Positions 45,406 through 54,191 of a stretch of DNA of 64,000 nt are shown piece after piece. The DNA is taken from the NCBI RefSeq assembly GCF_002482385.1, contig NZ_DLFW01000002.1, positions 217,365 through 281,364 on the forward strand, written 5' to 3'. Within the stretch, counting starts at the first letter, position 1, and every line of letters begins with the position of its first letter. The stretch comes from Dysgonomonas sp. UBA7710 (lineage in GTDB: Bacteria > Bacteroidota > Bacteroidia > Bacteroidales > Dysgonomonadaceae). The notes beneath the pieces are model-generated. The model was not told the DNA's origin and did no database searches. It was given only the letters and a program-made list of their open reading frames with translations. The translations under genes were made by a program, and so were the position numbers.

Positions 45406-45549
45406 AACAATTTAGTTTAGTTTAATATTATAGTTCTATTCTTTTCAGTTAAGCGACAAAAATAATGCTAAAGCTATTAATATCCATATTTACTATATGG
45501 AAAAATATCAAAGTATTTCTTAAAATATTAAAATACAGGGTATTTACTT

Positions 45550-46482
45550 TCAGAATATTTTTTTATATACATGGCAATAAGGCTTTGTCCCCTTATGCTC
45601 ATAATATTGCTGATGATAATCCTCTGCTTTCCAGAATGTAGACAGTGGTTTTAGCATAGTGGCAACCTTATATCCTTTACCCTCCAGTATTTCTATATAC
45701 TTCTCCGCTATTTCTTTTTCATTCTCGTCCGTATAGAATATGCAAGAGAGATATTGCGGACCTATGTCGGGACCCTGGCCATTTGTTTGGGTAAAGTCAT
45801 GCGTTTCGAAGAATAACTTCACCAAGTCTTCATAAGTGGTTTTAGACGTGTCATATTCCACTTCGGTCGTCTCCAGATGTCCTGTATTCTTCTGGCAAAC
45901 CTGCTCATAACTCGGGTGGTCTACATGCCCCCCCATAAAGCCCACAGATGTATGTGCTACACCTTTGGCCTTCATAAAATAATACTCTGTGCCCCAAAAA
46001 CAACCTGAGGCGAAATAAGCCTTCTTAATCATTTTATTTTCTTCCGGGATAAATTTTAGAGAAATAGAATTAACGCAATGTCTTGTTTCTTTGGCTGTGA
46101 ATCCCTCATTGAGGAATACATGACCGAGATGTGCCCCGCAATTATTGCATATAATCTCGGTACGCATCCCGTCAGCATCAGGTACACGTTTTACCGCCCC
46201 TTTTATTTCGTCATCGAAAGAAGGCCATCCGCAATGCGAATCGAACTTATCTGATGAATTATATAATGGGGTATTACATCTTTTGCAGACATATACGCCT
46301 TTCCGTTTATTATTTATATATTCACCTGTATAGGGTGCTTCAGTCCCTTTGTGGAGAATTACACGTTCTTCCTCGGCTGTTAGTTTATTGTAATTCATAT
46401 TTTTATTATTTATTTTGTTTTGGCTCCGGACGCATGATATCCCCATCAGGGCTATGCATAATAAGTATATCAACCGTTTCAT
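45550..46482 (-). CDS. msrBA: exported bifunctional methionine sulfoxide reductase MsrB-MsrA
   Basis: A 310-residue lipoprotein (signal ending LMGISC, Cys17). The MsrB domain comes first (about 30-145), with zinc cysteines in CKRCN and CNNCG and the catalytic RHCVNS. The MsrA domain follows (about 150-310) with GCFWGTEYYF. It repairs both stereoisomers of oxidised methionine, here outside the cytoplasm. It starts 2 bp after the small HExxH gene and is likely co-transcribed with it. Confidence 0.93.
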   Translation of the reverse strand: MKRLIYLLCIALMGISCVRSQNKINNKNMNYNKLTAEEERVILHKGTEAPYTGEYINNKRKGVYVCKRCNTPLYNSSDKFDSHCGWPSFDDEIKGAVKRVPDADGMRTEIICNNCGAHLGHVFLNEGFTAKETRHCVNSISLKFIPEENKMIKKAYFASGCFWGTEYYFMKAKGVAHTSVGFMGGHVDHPSYEQVCQKNTGHLETTEVEYDTSKTTYEDLVKLFFETHDFTQTNGQGPDIGPQYLSCIFYTDENEKEIAEKYIEILEGKGYKVATMLKPLSTFWKAEDYHQQYYEHKGTKPYCHVYKKIF

Positions 46483-46484
46483 AT

Positions 46485-46823
46485 CTATTCTTTCTTTTTA
46501 TAATAACTACGGAAAGCAAATAGCTTTCTTCTTTTCAAATACGATAGATCATACATCTGGGAATAAGCTTCCCGTTCGAATGAAATATTTTCATATGCTC
46601 TTAACCTGTTTTTATATTGTATCAATCTGATGAGCCATTCAAGTATATAGCATAGATAAAATAAAAAGATCAGCATCTCCAGCATTTGCCGGGTGTGAAT
46701 CCGTTCATGATTCTTTTCTGCCTCACTCAGTGGACCATAGTCCTCGCGTACAATAATTAACCCGAACAGATTAATTGCGCCGAAGTCTTTTGGTGGAAAA
46801 CGTTTACTATATATTATTCTCAT
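46485..46823 (-). CDS. small membrane protein with an HExxH motif
   Basis: A protein of about 113 residues. The ATG at 46823 (MRIIYSKRFPPKDF) is preferred to one 20 codons upstream. It has AEKNHERIHTRQMLEML, an HExxH zinc-peptidase signature like that before the membrane helix in M56/M48-type enzymes, then one hydrophobic segment (about residues 58-77) and a basic tail. It may be a minimal membrane metallopeptidase or a degenerate relative. I do not recognise a named family. Confidence 0.6.
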   Translation of the reverse strand: MRIIYSKRFPPKDFGAINLFGLIIVREDYGPLSEAEKNHERIHTRQMLEMLIFLFYLCYILEWLIRLIQYKNRLRAYENISFEREAYSQMYDLSYLKRRKLFAFRSYYKKKE

Positions 46824-46938
46824 CTTGGTTTTGTCCAACAAAAATATCTTCGAAAGCAAATGTTCACAAGTTTTTTGAGGCAAATTTTGTTAAAGGCTAT
46901 ATTTTGAATAACTTTCGCTCTCTTTAAAACAAATCAGT

Positions 46939-48198
46939 ATGGAATTAGTTTATGCCTCTATTATACTAGTATTGGCGATTGTACTTATCCTTTTTATGCA
47001 GAAAGGAAATAAGCAGCGTGAACAGGAATTGAAGAATGAGATCAACCGTTTGTCGGCAGATAAAGATGCCATACAAAAAGAGCAAATGGAGAAAATCCGC
47101 GAAATAGCCGAAACAAGGGTTTTGTTACAATCGAAGGATGAACAGCTGCGGCTTCAACAGGAAGAGCTTCTCAATACCCGTGCTCAACTCAATAAGGATT
47201 TCCAGATACTGGCCAATCAGATACTGGAAGAGAAAACGCTTCGCTTTACGGATATGAACAGGTCGAATATGGAAGCTATCCTGAAGCCTCTGAATGAAAA
47301 GCTTGTAGAGTTTAGAGTGAAAGTAGAGGAAACCTATGATAAAGAATCCAAGCAACGTTTTTCTCTGGAAGAGCGTATCCGGGAACTTGTCGCCCTTAAC
47401 AATCAGATAAGTGAAGACGCCAATAATCTGACTAAGGCCTTGAAGGGTAATAACAAAATACAGGGAAACTGGGGTGAGATGATTCTCGAATCTATTCTTG
47501 AAAAGTCCGGACTGAAAAAAGGAGAAGAGTATTTTACCCAGGAATTCATTGTGGATGAGAATGGTAGCCGCGTCCGAAATGCACAGGACAAGTATATGCA
47601 ACCTGATGTTGTTGTGGTGTATCCGGGAGGACGGAAGATAATTATAGATTCAAAGGTGTCCCTGAGCGCTTATGTCAAGTATGTGGAGGCAGGGTCCGAC
47701 GACATTAAGCTGGTAGCGGAAAAAGAGCATGTGATATCCATTAAGCAACATATAGACGAACTGAGCCAGAAATCTTATCAGGACTATGTAGAGTCACTCG
47801 ATTTTGTAATGATGTTTATTCCTAACGAACCTGCATATATCCTGGCAATGCAGCTCGATTCTACTCTTTGGGATTATGCCTACCGCAAGCGTATCCTGCT
47901 GATTAGCCCGACTAATCTGATTGCGTCATTGAAGGTCGTTTCCGATTTGTGGAAACGGGAGTATCAGAGCCGTAATGCCATTGAAATTGCCAAGCGGGGC
48001 GCTGCTCTCTATGATAAATTTGCAGGCTTTGTGGATACCCTTCAGGATGTAGGTAAGAATATAGAGCGTTCCCAAAAATCGTACGATAAAGCTTTTTCCC
48101 AGTTAAAAGAAGGTAATGGAAATCTGATGCGCCAGGCAGAAATGCTTAAAGAATTGGGAGTTAAGGCTCAAAAAGAACTTCCGGATAGTAATGTATAG
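46939..48198 (+). CDS. rmuC: DNA recombination protein RmuC
   Basis: A 419-residue protein with an N-terminal membrane segment (about residues 4-20) and a long coiled coil (about 22-180). The RmuC nuclease-like domain contains GNWGEMILESILEKSGL, QPDVVVVYPGGRKIIIDSKVSL (PD-(D/E)XK-like DSK) and MMFIPNEPAY. It limits recombination between inverted repeats, which is notable in a window full of them. Divergent from the HExxH gene. Confidence 0.93.
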   Translation: MELVYASIILVLAIVLILFMQKGNKQREQELKNEINRLSADKDAIQKEQMEKIREIAETRVLLQSKDEQLRLQQEELLNTRAQLNKDFQILANQILEEKTLRFTDMNRSNMEAILKPLNEKLVEFRVKVEETYDKESKQRFSLEERIRELVALNNQISEDANNLTKALKGNNKIQGNWGEMILESILEKSGLKKGEEYFTQEFIVDENGSRVRNAQDKYMQPDVVVVYPGGRKIIIDSKVSLSAYVKYVEAGSDDIKLVAEKEHVISIKQHIDELSQKSYQDYVESLDFVMMFIPNEPAYILAMQLDSTLWDYAYRKRILLISPTNLIASLKVVSDLWKREYQSRNAIEIAKRGAALYDKFAGFVDTLQDVGKNIERSQKSYDKAFSQLKEGNGNLMRQAEMLKELGVKAQKELPDSNV

Positions 48199-48219
48199 TT
48201 AAATATTGCTAATTTTTGA

Positions 48220-48345
48220 AAGAAAAACATCAAAACATGTTTTATAACATAAAAATCGATTATCTTTGTACTGTGTTTTTCATGGTATTAGATTTAAGGT
48301 TAACAATGAAGATTGGTTGTCGTGATGACAACCTTTTCTTTTTTA
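48220..48345 (+). ncRNA. multicopy small RNA locus, copy 3
   Basis: Third member of the family. The palindrome is at 48232-48243, the -7 box TATCTTTG at 48261-48268, the hairpin at 48315-48333 and the U-rich tail at 48334-48345. It differs from copy 2 by only a few bases. One change is G to T in the hairpin loop, which leaves the stem intact. It lacks the outermost GTTAACAAACATA part. It follows rmuC in the same direction, 22 bp after the stop. Confidence 0.6.
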
Positions 48346-48651
48346 TAGAAGTTCCTAAATCTATCTGCAAATTGCTTATAAGTGAAAAGTTGACAAACCT
48401 GACACTTTTTACTCTTTTTTATCTGTTATCTTTTCCCAAATCATTTTAGATTCTGTAATTAGATGTCAAAGAACCTTTGATATATAGATAAAGAATTCCG
48501 AAAATAATAACTGTCCGTATTTTATAGGATGTATCCATAATTCCGGATAGTAAATGGATTGGCATGTGCAAGAAAGCGCAGTCCTTAATTCGTATTAATG
48601 TAAAGAAATAACTATCTTTGCGCCAATAAAAATCGCAATAAAAACCCGGTT
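48346..48651. other. intergenic region upstream of leuS
   Basis: About 300 bp. It holds a TATATAGATAAAG motif (48481-48493), phrases like AAGTTGACAAACCTGACAC that recur at 34.2 and 10.3 kb, and the leuS promoter. No gene seen. Confidence 0.4.
48613..48620 (+). promoter_or_regulatory. -7 box (TATCTTTG) for leuS
   Basis: A perfect TAnnTTTG 31 bp before the leuS ATG. Confidence 0.6.
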
Positions 48652-51600
48652 ATGGAATACAATTTTAAAGAGATTGAAAAACGTTGGCACCAGTATTGGA
48701 TCGACCACAAAACTTACAAAGTAACGGAAGATAAGAACAAACCAAAATATTATGTACTCGATATGTTTCCTTATCCGTCAGGAGCAGGCTTGCATGTCGG
48801 CCATCCACTGGGCTATATCGCCTCTGATATTTTCTCCCGATATAAACGTTTGAAAGGCTTCAATGTCCTTCATCCGATGGGCTATGATGCCTATGGGCTT
48901 CCTGCCGAGCAATATGCCATCCAGACAGGTCAGCATCCGGCTGTTACCACAGCGCAGAATATAAACCGCTATCGGGAACAACTGGATAAGATAGGCTTCT
49001 CCTTCGACTGGAGCCGTGAAATTCAGACATGCGATCCCAGATATTATAAATGGACGCAATGGGCATTTATCCAGATGTTCAACAGCTATTATTGCTATGA
49101 TGAAGATCAGGCCCGTCCGATCGCTGAACTGATCGCTGCCTTTGAGCAAGTGGGCACGAACGGTCTGAACATAGCTTGCAGTGAAGAATTGCAATTTACC
49201 GCGGATGAATGGAAAGCATATTCCGACGAGAAAAAACAAGAAATATTACTTAACTACCGCATAGCGTATCGCAGCGAAACCAAAGTGAACTGGTGTCAGG
49301 CTTTAGGTACCGTATTGGCTAACGATGAGGTCATCAACGGATTGTCGGAGCGTGGCGGATATCCTGTCGAACAGCGATTGATGCGCCAGTGGAGCTTGCG
49401 TGTATCGGCTTATGCTCAACGCCTGCTTGATGGTTTGGACAAGATAGACTGGAGTGAATCCATCAAGGAAACCCAGCGCAACTGGATTGGACGGAGCGAA
49501 GGAGCAGAGATCCACCTCCCCCTGGCCCCCTCCAAAAGAGGGGGGAGCGCTACACCACCCAATTACACTACAAATAAATTGGATTGGAATACAAATATAG
49601 ATAATGCGCGTAAAAACCGTAAAGAGTCTACAGTGGCTGAAAATGCCTTATGGCAGATGTTGCGGAATAAAAACATCGGATATAAATTTAGAAGACAGCA
49701 TCTCATAGACCGCTTTATTGTAGATTTTGTTTGTTTCGAAAAATCTGTAATCGTAGAAGTAGATGGGAAATATCATGAAAGTGATGAACAAATGCAGGCT
49801 GACCAGCAAAGAAGCGATATTTTGAAAAGTCTTGGATATGAAGTTCTTCGCTTCTCTAATGAAGAAGTTATTGGTAATATCGAAGAAGTTTTGCAGAAAA
49901 TAAAATCGTATTGCGACGCCCAAGTCCCCTCTTTTGGAGGGGATTTAGGGGAGGTGGCCATCTTCACCACCCGTGCCGATACGATCTTCGGGGTTACCTT
50001 TATGGTGCTTGCTCCTGAGAGCGATTATGTATCTCAAGTCACAAAGCCGGAACAAAAAGCAGAAGTTGACGCTTATATTCAGGCTACAAAACGCCGTACA
50101 GAACGTGACCGCCTGATGGATAAAAAGGTATCCGGCGTATTTACTGGATCATATGCTATAAATCCGCTGAACGGCAAAGAAATTCCTATCTGGATATCGG
50201 ATTATGTACTTGCCGGATACGGAACGGGCGCTATTATGGCAGTACCCGGACACGATAGCCGTGACCATGCTTTTGCGAAGCATTTTGGATTACCTATCAT
50301 TCCGTTGATAGAAGGTTGTGATGTATCGGAAGAAAGTTTCGATGCCAAAGAGGGTATCATGATGAATTCCGGTTTCCTGGATGGCCTGACTGTAAAAGAT
50401 GCTATCGAAAAAGCCCGTGAATATATCAAAGAACATAAGCTGGGACGTATAAAAGTAAATTATCGTTTACGCGATGCTATTTTCTCACGTCAGCGTTATT
50501 GGGGGGAACCATTCCCTGTTTATTATAAAAACGGCTTGCCATACATGCTTCCAATAGATAAGTTGCCTTTGGAATTGCCGGAAGTGGATAAGTATCTGCC
50601 GACCGAAACGGGTGAACCACCGTTAGGACGCGCAACAAAATGGGCTTGGGATACAGTAAACAATGTGGTGGTAGAAACATCGAAAATAGATAATAAGACT
50701 ATATTCCCGCTTGAGTTGAATACCATGCCGGGCTTTGCCGGTTCGTCCGCCTATTATCTGCAATATATGGACCCGTATAATCCGACGGAATTGGTATCGA
50801 AAGAAAAAGATGAATACTGGCGCAATGTCGACTTGTATATCGGGGGAACCGAGCATGCTACAGGCCACCTTATATACAGCCGTTTCTGGGATAAGTTCCT
50901 ATATGATATAGAAGTTTCGTGTGAAGAAGAGCCGTTCAAAAAGCTTATCAATCAGGGAATGATACAGGGACGTAGCAGTCTTGTATATCGTATAAACGGG
51001 ACTAATAAATTTGTATCCGTGAATTTGAAAGATCAGTATGAAACAACAGAAATCCATGTGGATGTAAACATTGTAAGTAATGATATTCTGGATATAGATG
51101 CATTCAGAGCATGGCGTCCTGAGTATGCAGATGCCGAGTTCATCTTTGAAGATGGTAAATATATATGCGGATGGACTATTGAAAAGATGGGAAAAAGATA
51201 TCACAATGTGGTAAATCCGGATGATGTTGCTGAAAAATATGGTGCGGATACCCTTCGCATGTATGAAATGTTTTTGGGGCCATTAGAGCAATCCAAACCT
51301 TGGGATATGAACGGTATTGACGGGGTGCACCGTTTCTTGCGCAAAACATGGAGCCTGTTCTACAAAGGAGATGATTTTGTGGTAACGGACGGGGAACCGA
51401 CAAAGGAAGAATTAAAATCATTGCATAAGCTGATAAAGAAAGTTTCGGGCGATATAGAGACATTCTCATTCAATACATCTGTTGCCGCCTTTATGATCTG
51501 TGTAAATGAACTGACTGCCGCTAAATGTAGCAAGAGAGCGGTTTTACAAGAGTTTCTTGTCGTTCTTGCGCCATTTGCACCGTTTGTTGCGGAGGAACTT

Positions 51601-51864
51601 TGGCGTGCTTTAGGTAACACAACTACTATCTTCGATGCCGAATGGCCGGCATTTAAAGAAGAATATCTGGCCGAAGATTCGTTCCGTTATGGGGTGGCGT
51701 TCAATGGTAAAGTACGTTTCGATATAGAATTCCCGGCCGACGCGGTTCAGGCTGATGTAGAAGAAACCGTATTGAAGCATGAACTTGCAAAAAAATGGCT
51801 TGAGGGTAAAACTCCTAAGAAAATCATTTTTGTACCTAAGAAAATGATTAACGTTGTGTTATAA
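48652..51864 (+). CDS. leuS: leucine--tRNA ligase with an inserted DUF559 endonuclease-like domain
   Basis: 1070 residues, about 130-140 longer than expected. LeuRS hallmarks are the catalytic FPYPSGAGLHVGHPLGY, the zinc-region insertion usual in Bacteroidales (residues about 145-205), the CP1 editing motifs FTTRADTIFG (438 on) and GTGAIMAVPGHDSRDHAF, and the WD-type anticodon region. The KMSKS loop reads KMGKR (845-849). Between EGAE (ending Glu286) and FTTRADT lie about 149 extra codons with no stop. They encode DNARKNRKES...FRRQHLIDRF...VEVDGKYH, a DUF559/Vsr-fold nuclease domain with candidate acidic residues Glu330, Asp358, Glu369 and Asp371. This is the only leuS in the window. Confidence 0.93.
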   Translation: MEYNFKEIEKRWHQYWIDHKTYKVTEDKNKPKYYVLDMFPYPSGAGLHVGHPLGYIASDIFSRYKRLKGFNVLHPMGYDAYGLPAEQYAIQTGQHPAVTTAQNINRYREQLDKIGFSFDWSREIQTCDPRYYKWTQWAFIQMFNSYYCYDEDQARPIAELIAAFEQVGTNGLNIACSEELQFTADEWKAYSDEKKQEILLNYRIAYRSETKVNWCQALGTVLANDEVINGLSERGGYPVEQRLMRQWSLRVSAYAQRLLDGLDKIDWSESIKETQRNWIGRSEGAEIHLPLAPSKRGGSATPPNYTTNKLDWNTNIDNARKNRKESTVAENALWQMLRNKNIGYKFRRQHLIDRFIVDFVCFEKSVIVEVDGKYHESDEQMQADQQRSDILKSLGYEVLRFSNEEVIGNIEEVLQKIKSYCDAQVPSFGGDLGEVAIFTTRADTIFGVTFMVLAPESDYVSQVTKPEQKAEVDAYIQATKRRTERDRLMDKKVSGVFTGSYAINPLNGKEIPIWISDYVLAGYGTGAIMAVPGHDSRDHAFAKHFGLPIIPLIEGCDVSEESFDAKEGIMMNSGFLDGLTVKDAIEKAREYIKEHKLGRIKVNYRLRDAIFSRQRYWGEPFPVYYKNGLPYMLPIDKLPLELPEVDKYLPTETGEPPLGRATKWAWDTVNNVVVETSKIDNKTIFPLELNTMPGFAGSSAYYLQYMDPYNPTELVSKEKDEYWRNVDLYIGGTEHATGHLIYSRFWDKFLYDIEVSCEEEPFKKLINQGMIQGRSSLVYRINGTNKFVSVNLKDQYETTEIHVDVNIVSNDILDIDAFRAWRPEYADAEFIFEDGKYICGWTIEKMGKRYHNVVNPDDVAEKYGADTLRMYEMFLGPLEQSKPWDMNGIDGVHRFLRKTWSLFYKGDDFVVTDGEPTKEELKSLHKLIKKVSGDIETFSFNTSVAAFMICVNELTAAKCSKRAVLQEFLVVLAPFAPFVAEELWRALGNTTTIFDAEWPAFKEEYLAEDSFRYGVAFNGKVRFDIEFPADAVQADVEETVLKHELAKKWLEGKTPKKIIFVPKKMINVVL
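49512..49957. mobile_element. inverted-repeat-bounded cassette carrying a DUF559 domain, inside leuS
   Basis: 32-bp termini (49512-49543 and 49926-49957) are inverted copies matching at 27 of 32 positions, with the mismatches contiguous at 11-15. The inner half of each end is itself a small hairpin, CCCCTC-CAAAA-GAGGGG. The outer words CCCCTAAATCCCCTCC are, from memory, a common dispersed repeat end in Bacteroidetes. The cassette contributes no stop in the leuS frame and there is no ATG in the first 45 codons, so it seems tuned for translation as part of the host protein. The ends translate to Pro/Gly-rich linkers (LPLAPSKRGG and VPSFGGDLGE). Confidence 0.75.
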
Positions 51865-51988
51865 AGACATGTGAATGCTTTCAGAAATATAAGTAGAAGA
51901 AAGCATTTTATGATATGTTTTTTTAGTCTAATTACTTGTTGTATTTAAACTTAATAAAATAATAAATAGGTCCGTGACCTTAGAAGCT

Positions 51989-52855
51989 ATGCCGAAAAGA
52001 TATTTGAAAGAGTTTTACTGGAAAGATTATGTATCTATATTCTTTGGCCTTGCGCTTTATGCAGTTGGGCTTATCGGATTTATAAAACCGGTCGGGATTG
52101 TTACAGGGGGGCTTACAGGTATAGCCCTTCTTGTGGAATATGCATCGGGAATACCGCTTCAATATACATATTTCTTCACAAACTGTGCCCTGTTATTGGT
52201 AGCCTTGAAGCTTTTAGGCTTCAAGTTTATGATAAAGACCATTTATGGAGTTATTGTGCTTACATTCCTGCTTACTCTTTGCCAGACATACATAACCGAA
52301 CCTATTGTCAAAAATGAGCCTCTTCTGTCGGGAGTAATAGGGGGAATGATGTGCGGAACGGGTATAGGCCTTGTTTTCAGCGCTAACGGTAGTACCGGAG
52401 GGACAGACATTGTAGTGGCACTGATAAATAAGTATAAGAATATTGCTTTTGGCAGGGGGATGCTCCTTTGCGACTTTATTATCATCTCTTCTTCATACTT
52501 TCTATTTTACGATTACCAGAAGATCGTTTACGCCCTGATAGTGATGGGTGTAATGACGTATTGCATCGATATGGTTATCAATGGTTTCCGGCAGTCGGTG
52601 CAGGTGCTCATCTTTTCTGAAAAGTATGAAATAATAGCTACCGCGATAAATCAGGAATTGAATAGGGGATGTACGGTCTTGGATGGCACAGGCTGGTATT
52701 CGAAGAAACCTACCAAAGTGATTATTGTACTGGCTAAAAGAACTGAGGCTGTAGAAATGTTCCGCCTGATAAAGAGCATAGATGAAAAAGCATTTATATC
52801 CCAAAGTACGGTACGGGGTGTTTACGGTGAAGGCTTTGACAAAATAAGGACCTGA
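51989..52855 (+). CDS. YitT family membrane protein
   Basis: A protein of about 288 residues. The ATG at 51989 (MPKRYLKEFYWKDY) is chosen over a GTG five codons earlier. Five or six transmembrane helices make up the DUF161/YitT region, including IKPVGIVTGGLTGIALL and SANGSTGGTDIV. A C-terminal cytoplasmic DUF2179 domain (about 210-288) ends STVRGVYGEGFDKIR. Function is unproven; transport or sensing has been suggested for the family. Confidence 0.87.
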   Translation: MPKRYLKEFYWKDYVSIFFGLALYAVGLIGFIKPVGIVTGGLTGIALLVEYASGIPLQYTYFFTNCALLLVALKLLGFKFMIKTIYGVIVLTFLLTLCQTYITEPIVKNEPLLSGVIGGMMCGTGIGLVFSANGSTGGTDIVVALINKYKNIAFGRGMLLCDFIIISSSYFLFYDYQKIVYALIVMGVMTYCIDMVINGFRQSVQVLIFSEKYEIIATAINQELNRGCTVLDGTGWYSKKPTKVIIVLAKRTEAVEMFRLIKSIDEKAFISQSTVRGVYGEGFDKIRT

Positions 52856-52859
52856 CCTT

Positions 52860-53633
52860 ATGAACCTCAGAGGCAAACATATCATACTTACAGGAGCTTC
52901 TTCCGGTATAGGCCGAGAGATGCTTGATATTCTTGCTTCTTACAACGGAGTGAAGATTCTTGCTGTAGCCCGTCATATAGATAATATATCCGGGGCAGAA
53001 GGTGTAGTATATCCATTTTCTGCCGATGTCAGCTCTTCAGAAGGTATAGATAAGGTTTTTAGTTATGCACAGCAGATATTCGGACATATTGATATTTTTA
53101 TAGCCAATGCAGGGTTTGCATATCTCGAAAGGCTGGAAGCTCCCGATTGGCAGCATATCAGAAAAATCTACGATCTGAATGTATTCTCTCCGGTTTACTC
53201 ATTGGAAAAACTCGTCGCTATCAGTAAGAACAGGTCCGTAGCTTTTGCCTGTACTATTTCTGGGGCGGGATTGGTTTCCTTACCGGCCTATTCGCTCTAT
53301 TGTTCTACAAAGGCCGCGCTGCATCATTTTGTACAGACCTACAGGTATGAGAAAGCGGATAACCTCCAATTGACTGCGGTTTATCCCGTAGCTACCCGCA
53401 CAGCCTTTTTTGATAAGGCTACAGGTGAAGAAGGTACACCTCTTCCCTTTCCTGTGCAAGATGCGAAGACAGTTGCAAGGAAGTATATAAAAGGTATTGA
53501 GAAAGGGAAGAAGAATGTTTATCCATCCATCTTATTCCGTTTATTGTATCCCATCGGCAGGGCGTTTCCTTTTTGCCTGAAAGTATATTCGCTTCTGGAG
53601 AGAAAGAAAGCAGGGAAGTGGCTAGGGCTTTAA
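52860..53633 (+). CDS. short-chain dehydrogenase/reductase
   Basis: A 257-residue NAD(P)-binding oxidoreductase with TGASSGIGREM (cofactor Gly motif), ANAGFAY (NAG motif), a catalytic Ser near CTISGAG and YCSTKAALHH, where the usual YxxxK Tyr is shifted to YSLYCSTKAA. The substrate is unknown. It starts four bases after the YitT gene, suggesting an operon, and overlaps the convergent PAP2 gene by 12 bp. Confidence 0.88.
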   Translation: MNLRGKHIILTGASSGIGREMLDILASYNGVKILAVARHIDNISGAEGVVYPFSADVSSSEGIDKVFSYAQQIFGHIDIFIANAGFAYLERLEAPDWQHIRKIYDLNVFSPVYSLEKLVAISKNRSVAFACTISGAGLVSLPAYSLYCSTKAALHHFVQTYRYEKADNLQLTAVYPVATRTAFFDKATGEEGTPLPFPVQDAKTVARKYIKGIEKGKKNVYPSILFRLLYPIGRAFPFCLKVYSLLERKKAGKWLGL

Positions 53634-54191
53634 TAGTTCCTTTTTCTTTTTGAACCTTTGGAAAAGTATGTAACCCGCTATTCCTGTCATTATTCCGAAT
53701 ATAATTCCTATCATTACGTCGAACGGGTAATGTTTGGCCACGTAAATCCGGCTATATGCAACCACCGCTGCCCATAAAACGGCAATATAACCATAGAGTC
53801 TTTTCTTTCGGAAGAAGAGCAGGAAAAATACAGCCATCGTAAAAGTGGTAGCCGAATGGGACGAAAAGAAACTAAAACTACTGCTATACTTTTCTATTGC
53901 GTGAATTGTGCCCTCCCATAATTCGTTATGTATCGGGCGGGGCCGTTCTATAATCAGTTTTATTATGTTTGTAAGCAACGCACTGGCTCCGGTGGATAGG
54001 AGAAAAAAGAATACTCCTGTTTTCTTCCATACGTCCGCTTTGAAGTAGATAAGGGCGGACATGGCCAGACAGGCCAAAAACCAGTTTGTGTAGGAACTGA
54101 GAAAGAGCATGATAGGGTCGAGCCAGTCAGCATGTTTGCTATTAAGGAATAGAAAAAGTTCTTCATCCCAATACTGTAATTTATCTAACAT
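53622..54191 (-). CDS. PAP2 family phosphatase
   Basis: A 189-residue membrane phosphatase with about five or six hydrophobic helices. Motifs are KLIIERPRP (KX6RP), SFFSSHSATTF (the PSGH motif, here SSHS) and RIYVAKHYPFDVMIG (SRXXXXXHXXXD variant). It probably dephosphorylates undecaprenyl pyrophosphate, lipid A or phosphatidate. Which of these cannot be told. Convergent with the SDR gene, overlapping by 12 bp. Confidence 0.9.
   Translation of the reverse strand: MLDKLQYWDEELFLFLNSKHADWLDPIMLFLSSYTNWFLACLAMSALIYFKADVWKKTGVFFFLLSTGASALLTNIIKLIIERPRPIHNELWEGTIHAIEKYSSSFSFFSSHSATTFTMAVFFLLFFRKKRLYGYIAVLWAAVVAYSRIYVAKHYPFDVMIGIIFGIMTGIAGYILFQRFKKKKELLKP

Noticed and set aside
48216..48449. 77-codon frame across small RNA copy 3
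   Set aside because: It runs through promoter, transcript and terminator. The equivalent frames in copies 1 and 2 diverge or stop right after the terminator.
49512..49957. Intein interpretation of the leuS insertion
   Set aside because: There is no N-terminal Cys or Ser splice block, no C-terminal His-Asn, and the length is too short. The inverted repeats and DUF559 domain fit a cassette instead.
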